Assembly: GCA_035294855.1 (NCBI GenBank)
Contig: DATGKD010000020.1
Coordinates: 1 to 18,748, forward strand
Length of the DNA: 18,748 nucleotides
Direction: 5' to 3'
Origin: DATGKD01 sp035294855
Lineage (GTDB): Bacteria > Actinomycetota > Acidimicrobiia > Acidimicrobiales > UBA8190
Under the pieces are notes generated by a model. The model saw nothing but the letters and a program-made list of their open reading frames with translations, did no database searches and was not told where the DNA came from. Position 1 is the first letter of the stretch; each line of letters starts with the position of its first letter. The translations under genes were made by a program, and so were the position numbers. This document shows positions 7,404 through 14,348 of this stretch, piece after piece.

Positions 7404-8324
7404 ATGAAGATCGGCATGGTGGGGCTCGGGAAGATGGGGGCCAACATGACCGTTCGCCTCCTCGAGAAGGGCCACGAGGTGGTGGCGTTCGACCTGTCCC
7501 CGGAGGCGCGCGACTCGGTGAGCCAGAAGGGCGCGGTGCCGGCGGCCAGCCTCGACGAGCTCGTCGGTCACCTGGACCCACCGCGCGTCGCCTGGGTCAT
7601 GGTGCCCGCGGGCGCACCGACCGACCGGACCGTCGAGTCCCTGAAGGGCCTCATGAGCCAGGGTGACGTGGTGATCGACGGCGGCAATTCCAATTACAAG
7701 GAGGCGGCCCCCACGGCCGCGTCGCTCGCGGAGAAGGGCATCGCGTTCATCGATGCGGGCACGTCGGGGGGGATCTGGGGGCTCACCGAGGGCTACTGCC
7801 TGATGGTCGGTGGCACCCCGCAGGCGGTCGCCGTCTGCGAGCCGGTGTTCAAGGCGCTCGCCCCCGAGGGGGGGTACGCGCACGTCGGCCCGGTCGGCGC
7901 CGGGCACTTCGTCAAGATGGTGCACAACGGCATCGAATACGGGCTGATGCAGGCGTACGCCGAAGGATTCGAGGTCATGCACCAAGCCGACGAGTTCGAG
8001 CTCGACCTGCACCAGGTGGCCTCGATCTGGCGCTACGGATCGGTTGTGCGCTCGTGGTTGCTGGACCTCACCGAGCGGGCGCTCGCCCCCGGGTCCGGCT
8101 TCGAGAACATCGAGGGATACGTCGTGGACTCCGGCGAGGGACGCTGGACCGCGCTGGAGGCGATCGACCGGGGTGTCCCTGCGCCGGTCATCACCCTCGC
8201 CCTGTACCAACGTTTCGCCTCCCGCGACCCCGACTCCTACGCCAACCGACTGGTGGCGGCGCTGCGCAACCAGTTCGGGGGCCATGCCGTGCGGACCGAG
8301 CCCCGCTCGGGAGCGCCCTCGTGA
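7404..8324 (+). CDS. gnd: 6-phosphogluconate dehydrogenase, short decarboxylating form (GntZ-like)
   Basis: This encodes 306 residues, the short bacterial form rather than the roughly 470-residue E. coli type. It oxidatively decarboxylates 6-phosphogluconate to ribulose-5-phosphate. GLGKMGANM (7-15) is the Rossmann loop. The end of the second strand reads VVAFDLS with an acidic residue (D30) where NADP-specific enzymes carry an NR pair, so NAD+ preference is inferred. GGNSNYKE (93-100), GTSGG (119-123) and GAGHFVKMVHNGIEYG (165-180, catalytic K171) are the substrate and catalytic motifs. The ATG at 7404 has a purine-rich ribosome site (GGAAAGGGG). The stop overlaps the start of zwf, so the two are translationally coupled. 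Confidence 0.95.
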   Translation: MKIGMVGLGKMGANMTVRLLEKGHEVVAFDLSPEARDSVSQKGAVPAASLDELVGHLDPPRVAWVMVPAGAPTDRTVESLKGLMSQGDVVIDGGNSNYKEAAPTAASLAEKGIAFIDAGTSGGIWGLTEGYCLMVGGTPQAVAVCEPVFKALAPEGGYAHVGPVGAGHFVKMVHNGIEYGLMQAYAEGFEVMHQADEFELDLHQVASIWRYGSVVRSWLLDLTERALAPGSGFENIEGYVVDSGEGRWTALEAIDRGVPAPVITLALYQRFASRDPDSYANRLVAALRNQFGGHAVRTEPRSGAPS

Positions 8325-9877
8325 TGATCAGCGTCGACGCCGTCGAGCCCGTCGACATCGACGCCGAGGAGCCGGTCGGCGACATCGAGCACGAGCTGGA
8401 CACGGTGGGGTCCCCTCCCCCCCTGGCCCTGGTCGTGTTCGGCGCGTCGGGGGACCTCGCCGCGCGCAAGCTCTTCCCCGCCATCGCCGCGCTGGCGAGC
8501 CACCGCGCCCTGCCGAAGGGGTTCACCGTCGTCGGGGTGGCGCGCACCGGGTGGAGCGACGACGACTTCCGGCAGGCCGCTCTCACCGCCGTTCCCGACT
8601 CGGGCCCGGAGTGGAGGACGCTCGTCGACCGCTTCCACTACGTCGCGGGCGACTACGCGGAGAAGCCCACGTTCGACCGGCTGCGCGAGGTCCTCGACGG
8701 CGCCGACCGCACGCTCGGCACGTCGGGCAACCGCGTGTACTACCTCGCCACGGTGCCCGCGGTCTTCGGACCCCTCGCCACCGCGCTCGGCGAGCACGGC
8801 CTCAACCAACCCGGGGAGGGCGGCTCGTTCGCCCGCATCGTCGTCGAGAAGCCCTTCGGGCGCGACCTCGACAGCGCCCGTACCCTCGACGCCACCTTGC
8901 ACGGGGTCTTCGACGAGTCCCAGATCTTCCGCATCGACCACTACCTCGGCAAGGAGACCGTCCAGAACGTCCTCGCCCTGCGGTTCGCCAACGCCGTGTT
9001 CGAGCCCATCTGGAACCGCCGCTACGTCGACAGCGTCCAGATCACCGTGGCCGAGCAGCTGGGCGTGGAGCACCGGGGCAGCTTCTACGAGGGGGCGGGG
9101 GCGATGCGCGACATCGTCCAGAACCACGTCATGCAGGTGCTGGCGATGACGCTCATGGAGCCGCCGGCCACGATCGACGCCAACGGCATCCGCGACGAGA
9201 AGGTGAAGCTCCTGCGCGCCGTGATGATCCCCGACATCGACGAGGCCGTGGGCAACTCGGTGCGCGGCCAGTACACGGCAGGGACCGTCGACGGCGCCCC
9301 CGTACCCGGATACCGCGAGGAGCCCGGCGTCGACCCGAAGAGCCGGACCGAGACGTTCGTGGCTCTGCGCTTGTCGGTCGACAACTGGCGGTGGGCCGGG
9401 GTGCCCGTCTACATCAGGACCGGCAAGCGCCTGCCGGCACGGTCGACCGAGGTCGTTCTGCAGTTCCAGCGCGTCCCGCACCTGGCCTTCGGCGGCCGGC
9501 TGAGCCGGGACCTGCGCCCCAACATGCTGCAGTTGCGCATCCAGCCCGAGGAAGGGGTGTGCCTCAGCGTGGGAGCGAAGGTCCCCGGGGAGGCGTTCCG
9601 GGTGCGGTCGGTCGCCATGTCGTACGCGTACGACAACGTCTTCCCGGGAGCCACCGCGGAGGGTTACGAGCGGCTGCTGCACGACGTCATGATCGGGGAC
9701 GCCACCTTGTTCATCCGCACCGACGAGGTGGAGCGCGCCTGGCAGATCGTCGACCCGTTCCTCCAGGCGTGGGCGGACGACAGCGCGCCGCTCGGCCAGT
9801 ACGCCTCGGGCACCTGGGGACCGCGCGAGGCCGACCTCCTCCTCGCGCGCGAGCTCCGGCAATGGCACGAGCCTTGA
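8324..9877 (+). CDS. zwf: Glucose-6-phosphate 1-dehydrogenase
   Basis: This encodes 517 residues from the ATG at 8324, which overlaps the gnd stop by 1 nt; a GTG at 8321 with slightly better spacing from GGGAG (8309-8313) is an equally possible start. It oxidises glucose-6-phosphate to 6-phosphogluconolactone. The coenzyme motif GASGDLAARKL (40-50) with R74 in GVART fits NADP+ use. EKPFGRD (175-181) and the substrate/catalytic motif RIDHYLGKE (203-211) are intact, and IRTGKRLPAR and the C-terminal domain are present. An acidic N-terminal tail of about 30 residues precedes the Rossmann fold. The usual actinobacterial partner opcA does not follow; pgl does, overlapping by 16 nt. Confidence 0.97.
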   Translation: MISVDAVEPVDIDAEEPVGDIEHELDTVGSPPPLALVVFGASGDLAARKLFPAIAALASHRALPKGFTVVGVARTGWSDDDFRQAALTAVPDSGPEWRTLVDRFHYVAGDYAEKPTFDRLREVLDGADRTLGTSGNRVYYLATVPAVFGPLATALGEHGLNQPGEGGSFARIVVEKPFGRDLDSARTLDATLHGVFDESQIFRIDHYLGKETVQNVLALRFANAVFEPIWNRRYVDSVQITVAEQLGVEHRGSFYEGAGAMRDIVQNHVMQVLAMTLMEPPATIDANGIRDEKVKLLRAVMIPDIDEAVGNSVRGQYTAGTVDGAPVPGYREEPGVDPKSRTETFVALRLSVDNWRWAGVPVYIRTGKRLPARSTEVVLQFQRVPHLAFGGRLSRDLRPNMLQLRIQPEEGVCLSVGAKVPGEAFRVRSVAMSYAYDNVFPGATAEGYERLLHDVMIGDATLFIRTDEVERAWQIVDPFLQAWADDSAPLGQYASGTWGPREADLLLARELRQWHEP

Positions 9878-10572
9878 CCGCGCCGCCCGGCACGGTGCAG
9901 GTGGAGGTCGACCTCGACACGCTGGCCGAGGCGTTCGCCCGGGTGTTCGTCGAGTCCTTCCACGCTCGCCCCGGCCCCCGGTTCGTCTTCGTCGCCTCGG
10001 GGGGGCCGACCGCCCGGCGGTGCTACGAGCGGCTGTCCGAGGTGGGTGGGACGGCCCTCGACTGGTCGGCGGTGGACGTCTACATGGGTGACGAGCGCTG
10101 TGTCCCCCCCGACGACCCCGACGCCAACCAGCGCCTGGTCCGCGAAGCGCTGCTCGATCGGGTGCCACCGGTGGGCTCGTTCCACCCCATGTCGTGCGAG
10201 GACCCCGATGCCTACGAACAGGAGGTGAGGGAAACCGCCGCGTTCGACGTCGTCCATCTCGGCATGGGGCCCGACGGACACACCGCGTCGCTCTTCCCCG
10301 ACGCGCCCACGCTCGAGGCTCCACCCGAACGCCTGGTGGTGCTGAGCCGCGACCCGCACGAGCGCAACCCCCACACACGGATGTCGTTGACCCTGCCCGC
10401 GCTGGCACGGGCGCGCCTGGTCGTCTTCACGGTGTCGGGCGAGTCCAAGCGGGAGGCGTTCGCAGCGGTGTCGTCGGGAGAGGACCTGCCCGCGGCCCGG
10501 GTCCGCGCCGAGCGCGTGCTGTGGCTCGTGGACCGCGACGCGGCCGGGAGCGCCCGGGGAGCCCGACGATAA
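9862..10572 (+). CDS. pgl: 6-phosphogluconolactonase
   Basis: This encodes 236 residues, the normal length for the DevB/NagB-type enzyme that hydrolyses 6-phosphogluconolactone, the Zwf product. Motifs are SGGPTARRCYERL (46-58), VYMGDERCVPPDDPDAN (73-89), LGMGPDGHTASLFP (133-146, with the catalytic-region histidine H140) and MSLTLPALARARLVVF. The ATG at 9862 overlaps the zwf end by 16 nt; a TTG at 9874 is an alternative. The overlap suggests coupled translation with zwf. It is followed after one base by fbiC. Confidence 0.95.
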   Translation: MARALTAPPGTVQVEVDLDTLAEAFARVFVESFHARPGPRFVFVASGGPTARRCYERLSEVGGTALDWSAVDVYMGDERCVPPDDPDANQRLVREALLDRVPPVGSFHPMSCEDPDAYEQEVRETAAFDVVHLGMGPDGHTASLFPDAPTLEAPPERLVVLSRDPHERNPHTRMSLTLPALARARLVVFTVSGESKREAFAAVSSGEDLPAARVRAERVLWLVDRDAAGSARGARR

Positions 10573-10573
10573 G

Positions 10574-12862
10574 GTGACCGCCGTGGCCCCCGACGACCTC
10601 CTCGCGGCCACGACCTCCGAGCTCCAGGCGGAGGCGCGCGCCGTGCGCGCCGCCGCGCACGGCAACCGCGTGACGTTCTCGCCGAAGGTCTTCATCGCAC
10701 TGACGCAGCTGTGCCGTGACCGCTGCGGCTACTGCACGTTCGCGAAGGCTCCGGCACGACTCGACGCCCCGTACCTGTCGCCCGACGAGGTCCTCGCCAT
10801 CGCCCGAGCCGGCGCCCGAGCGGGCTGCCACGAGGCGCTGTTCACCTTGGGGGAGGCGCCCGAGGACCGCTACCGGGTGGCGCGCACGTGGCTCAGGGCC
10901 CACGGCTGGTCGTCGACCGTGGACTACCTGGTGGCCATGTGCGCCCTGGTGCGTGACGAGGTGGGACTGCTCCCCCACGCCAACGCCGGCGCGTTGGGAC
11001 GCCACGACCTCGCGCGGCTGCGCCCGGTCAGCGCCAGCCAGGGGATGATGATCGAGTCCCTGGACGCGTCGCTCGCCTGTCACCGCCGCGCGCCGGACAA
11101 GGACCCGGCGCGCCGCCTCGCGACGCTGCGGGCCGCGGGCGAGGAGCACATCCCCTTCACCACCGGCGTGCTGGTGGGCATCGGCGAGTCGCGCGCCGAG
11201 CGCGTGCGCGCGTTGGAGGCCATTGCGCAGGCGCACCGCACCCACGGCCACGTGCAGGAGGTCATCGTCCAGAACTTCCTCCCGAAACCGGGCACGGCCA
11301 TGCACGCGCATCCCGCGTGCCCGCCCGAGGAGCTGTGCTGGACCATCGCCGTGGCGCGCATCGTCCTGCCACCGGACGTCCACGTGCAGGCGCCCCCCAA
11401 CCTGTCCGACGACCTGGCACCCCTGCTCGACAGCGGCATCGACGACTGGGGGGGCGTGTCGCCGGTGACCCTGGACCACGTCAACCCCGAGCGTGCGTGG
11501 CCCGCGCTCGAGGTCCTCCGGGCGGCCACGGAGGCCGCAGGGTTCGTCCTCGCGCCCCGGCTCACCATCTACCCGGAGTACGCGCTCGACCCCGAGCGCT
11601 GGCTCGACCCCGCCATGCGCTTCGCCGTCCTCGACCGCGCCGACGCCGACGGCTTGGCGCGCGAGGACGGCTGGTGCTCGGGCGGTGAAGCGGCACCTCC
11701 GGTGCTCGTGAGGGCAGGGGTGCACCACGCGCCCGTCTTCTCCGCGGGGCACGGCGCCGTCGCGGAGGTGCTCGCCGGCGTCGAGCAAGGCCAAGAGGTG
11801 GGCGAGGACGAGATCGTGACTTTGTTCGCGGCCCGCGGGCCTGAGGTGCGCGCCGTGGCCGACGTCGCCGACGTGCTCCGCCGCAACGCCGTCGGGGACG
11901 TCGTCACCTGGGTCGCCAACCGCAACATCAACTACACCAACGTCTGCACGTTCAAGTGCCGGTTCTGCGCGTTCAGCAAGGGCCCGCTGTCGCTCAACCT
12001 TCGGGGCGCGCCGTATCTCCTCGAGCTGGACGACATCACGGCGCGCGTCGCCGAAGCCGAGGCGGCCGGCGCCACCGAGGTGTGCCTGCAGGGCGGCATC
12101 CACCCCCGCTTCGACGGGGATTACTACCTGGACGTGATCAAGGCGGTGCGCAACGCCTCGGACCGCATCCACATCCACGGCTTCACCGCGCTCGAGGTCA
12201 CCGAAGGGGCGCGTCGCCTCGACGAGAGCCTCTCGTCCTACCTCACGCGTCTGAGAGACGCCGGCCTCGCCACCCTTCCGGGGACGGCGGCCGAGATCTT
12301 GGACGACGAGGTGCGCGCCGTGTTGTGCCCCGACAAGATCACGACCGACGAATGGCTCGAGGCCCACCGCGTGGCGCACGGGGTGGGGCTGCGCTCCAAC
12401 GTCACCATCATGTTCGGCTCGGTGGAGCGACCGCGTTCGTGGGCTCGGCACCTGGTGCGGACGCGCGCCTTGCAGAAGGAGACCGGGGGCTTCACGGAGT
12501 TCGTTCCCCTCCCCTTCGTGCACATGGCCGCGCCCATCTACCTGCAACGAAAGGCCCGGCGCGGTCCGACGTTCCGGGAGGCGCTCTTGATGCACGCCGT
12601 CGGGCGCATCGCCTACGCCGGCTGGATCCCGAACATCCAGGTGAGCTGGGTCAAGATGGGCAGCGCGGGATCCGCTCAGGCGCTCGTCGCCGGGGCCAAC
12701 GACCTCGGGGGCACCCTCATGGACGAGAACATCTCGCGCGCCGCCGGGGCCCAGCACGGGCAGCGCATGGACGAAGCGTCGTTCGGAGAGCTGGTCGAGC
12801 CCCTCGGCCGCACGCTCGAGCAGCGGACCACCCTGTACGGGCGCGTGCCCGCACCCTGCTGA
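10574..12862 (+). CDS. fbiC: Fused CofG-CofH 7,8-didemethyl-8-hydroxy-5-deazariboflavin (Fo) synthase
   Basis: This encodes 762 residues, two radical-SAM domains fused as in actinobacterial FbiC. Together they join a pyrimidine intermediate (5-amino-6-ribitylaminouracil) and tyrosine to make Fo, the chromophore of coenzyme F420. The N-terminal CofG half carries the iron-sulfur motif CRDRCGYC (C47, C51, C54). The C-terminal CofH half carries CTFKCRFC (C458, C462, C465), preceded by NRNINYTNV. Typical CofH motifs follow: EVCLQGGIHP, HGFTALEV, MFGSVERP, EFVPLPFVHM and ENISRAAG. The start may be GTG 10574 (GGGGAG 12 nt upstream) or GTG 10583 (7 nt after a TAAGGT hexamer overlapping the pgl stop). 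Its place behind pgl suggests co-expression with sugar-phosphate oxidation. The family assignment is secure. Confidence 0.96.
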   Translation: MTAVAPDDLLAATTSELQAEARAVRAAAHGNRVTFSPKVFIALTQLCRDRCGYCTFAKAPARLDAPYLSPDEVLAIARAGARAGCHEALFTLGEAPEDRYRVARTWLRAHGWSSTVDYLVAMCALVRDEVGLLPHANAGALGRHDLARLRPVSASQGMMIESLDASLACHRRAPDKDPARRLATLRAAGEEHIPFTTGVLVGIGESRAERVRALEAIAQAHRTHGHVQEVIVQNFLPKPGTAMHAHPACPPEELCWTIAVARIVLPPDVHVQAPPNLSDDLAPLLDSGIDDWGGVSPVTLDHVNPERAWPALEVLRAATEAAGFVLAPRLTIYPEYALDPERWLDPAMRFAVLDRADADGLAREDGWCSGGEAAPPVLVRAGVHHAPVFSAGHGAVAEVLAGVEQGQEVGEDEIVTLFAARGPEVRAVADVADVLRRNAVGDVVTWVANRNINYTNVCTFKCRFCAFSKGPLSLNLRGAPYLLELDDITARVAEAEAAGATEVCLQGGIHPRFDGDYYLDVIKAVRNASDRIHIHGFTALEVTEGARRLDESLSSYLTRLRDAGLATLPGTAAEILDDEVRAVLCPDKITTDEWLEAHRVAHGVGLRSNVTIMFGSVERPRSWARHLVRTRALQKETGGFTEFVPLPFVHMAAPIYLQRKARRGPTFREALLMHAVGRIAYAGWIPNIQVSWVKMGSAGSAQALVAGANDLGGTLMDENISRAAGAQHGQRMDEASFGELVEPLGRTLEQRTTLYGRVPAPC

Positions 12863-12873
12863 AGGCGCCCCGG

Positions 12874-14031
12874 ATGGCAGCCGCGAAGCAGAACCCGGCC
12901 TCCGACCACGCCGCGCCCGAGGACGCCCTCGGCTCAGAGATCGGAGTGGACGGCACGAGCCTCGTGCCGCCGCTCGCCGCCGACGAGGCCGGGCTCGAGG
13001 ACGTGACCGAGGACGAGCGCCTCGACGGCGGACGGGAGCGGCTCGTCGACGAGCTCCTCGACTCCGCGGGCGTCACCGCGCGCCGCGACCTGTACCGGTC
13101 CATCATCGGCACGGTGGTCCACCTCGCCGAGGAGGACACCGACGCGCTCGACCTCAAACTGGCGCGCGCCGCCATGGCGGAGATGGCGGAGGCCTTCCGG
13201 GTCTTCCGCCCGTACCGCCACACCAAGAAGGTCACGTTCTTCGGGTCGGCCCGAACCCTGCCCGACGACCCCCTGTACACCCAGGCGCGTCGGCTGGCCG
13301 AGCGCATCGCCCGGGACGGCTGGATGGTGGTCACCGGCGCGGGCCCCGGGATCATGGAAGCCGCCATGGAGGGGGCGGGGCGCGAGCTCTCGCTCGGTGT
13401 CAACATCCGCCTGCCCCACGAGCAGGGTGCCAACCAGTTCATCGCCCAGGACCCCAAGCTCGTGGAGATGCGCTACTTCTTCACGCGCAAGCTCATGCTC
13501 ATCAAGGAATCCGACGGCTACGCGGTGCTGCCCGGAGGATTCGGCACGCTCGACGAAGCCTTCGAGCTGCTGACGCTGCTGCAGACGGGAAAGGCGCAGC
13601 CCGCTCCCCTGGTGCTGCTTGACGTACCCGACGGCACGTACTGGCGCGGCTGGCAAGACTTCCTCGACGCCCAGGTGACCTCGACGGGGCTGGTGTCCAC
13701 CGAGGACCATGCGCTCTTCAAGATCACCTCGGACGTCGACGAGGCCGCGTCGGAGCTGTTCGGCTTCTACCGGAACTACCACTCGGTCCGATGGGTGGGA
13801 GACCTCCTCGTCGTGCGCATGCAGGTGCTGCCCACGCGGGCCCAGCTCGTGGAGCTCAACGACCGCTTCGCCGACATGGTGACGAGCGGCAAGATCCGGC
13901 CCACCAAGCCCCTCGCCCCGGAGCGCTCGGGTTCGGACAACGTGGAGCTGCCCCGCCTGGCCATGCGCTTCGACCGCTTCCACTACGGCCGCCTGCGCAA
14001 GTTCATCGACGCGCTGAACGCGCTGGTCTGA
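12874..14031 (+). CDS. LOG-family (TIGR00730-like) Rossmann-fold protein with extended N and C termini
   Basis: This encodes 385 residues, about twice a minimal LOG protein. The core at about 118-310 contains FFGSAR (122-127), VTGAGPGIMEAAMEGAG (153-169), MRYFFTRKLMLIKESDG and the signature PGGFGTLDE (220-228). LOG proteins are nucleoside-5'-monophosphate phosphoribohydrolases; some release cytokinins and others degrade AMP/GMP to ribose-5-phosphate. The first 110 residues are an acidic disordered start followed by helices (RRDLYRSIIGTVVHLAEE). The last 80 residues hold a conserved-looking tail (RFDRFHYGRLRKFIDALN). The gene starts 11 nt after fbiC, with GAAGG about 10 nt upstream, and closes the plus-strand cluster. 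Ribose-5-phosphate release would feed the adjacent Tkt/Tal steps; this is inference. The substrate is unknown. Confidence 0.85.
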   Translation: MAAAKQNPASDHAAPEDALGSEIGVDGTSLVPPLAADEAGLEDVTEDERLDGGRERLVDELLDSAGVTARRDLYRSIIGTVVHLAEEDTDALDLKLARAAMAEMAEAFRVFRPYRHTKKVTFFGSARTLPDDPLYTQARRLAERIARDGWMVVTGAGPGIMEAAMEGAGRELSLGVNIRLPHEQGANQFIAQDPKLVEMRYFFTRKLMLIKESDGYAVLPGGFGTLDEAFELLTLLQTGKAQPAPLVLLDVPDGTYWRGWQDFLDAQVTSTGLVSTEDHALFKITSDVDEAASELFGFYRNYHSVRWVGDLLVVRMQVLPTRAQLVELNDRFADMVTSGKIRPTKPLAPERSGSDNVELPRLAMRFDRFHYGRLRKFIDALNALV

Positions 14032-14033
14032 GG

Positions 14034-14067
14034 CCGGCGGGCCCGTCCAGTTCCGGCCGGGCCCGTC
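14034..14067. terminator. Candidate bidirectional terminator between convergent genes
   Basis: Two copies of the self-complementary octamer CGGGCCCG (14038-14045 and 14058-14065) lie 12 nt apart and can form a stem. They are part of a 14-15-nt direct repeat, CCGG(C)CGGGCCCGTC. No U-tract follows on either strand, so termination is only suggested by position between convergent genes. Confidence 0.3.
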
Positions 14068-14082
14068 GGGGTCCCGGGCTCG

Positions 14083-14328
14083 TCAGATCTCGTCCTCGAA
14101 GGCGCCGGCACCGCCCGCCCCCCCGTCACGGGCGCGCAGGAGGGTCACCGCCTTTTCGACCGAGCGTCGTGCTCGGGTGAGCCGCTTCTCCTCGGCGATG
14201 GACTCCGGATCGGGTCGGCCCCCGCGGCCGGCCTCTTCGCTCGCCACCCGCAGGCGCTCGAACGCCAAATCGCCGAGCTCCTCGGCCAGCTGAGCGAGGC
14301 GGTCGGCCAGCTCCTGCGCGTCCGCCAC
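14083..14328 (-). CDS. Small helical conserved-type hypothetical protein
   Basis: This encodes an 81-residue protein that I do not recognise. It begins with a leucine-rich amphipathic helix (about residues 1-30, ADRLAQLAEELGDLAFERL). Then come a glycine/proline break, a second basic helix (KRLTRARRSVEKAVTLLRA) and an acidic tail (FEDEI). There is no membrane segment. The GTG at 14328 lies 20 nt after the acyl-CoA ligase stop on the same strand, so the two are likely one transcript. The regular heptad-like helices and good codon-position bias argue for a real gene; it could be a small coiled-coil partner protein. Confidence 0.6.
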   Translation of the reverse strand: MADAQELADRLAQLAEELGDLAFERLRVASEEAGRGGRPDPESIAEEKRLTRARRSVEKAVTLLRARDGGAGGAGAFEDEI

Positions 14329-14348
14329 GCCGGGCTCAGTCCCCGGGG

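Noticed and set aside
8237..10408. A 723-codon open frame antisense to zwf and pgl
   Set aside because: The product has histidine/arginine/valine-rich shadow composition and no domain, while the plus strand encodes clear Zwf and Pgl.
10427..12757. A 776-codon open frame antisense to fbiC
   Set aside because: It mirrors the codon bias of fbiC and shows no motif of its own.
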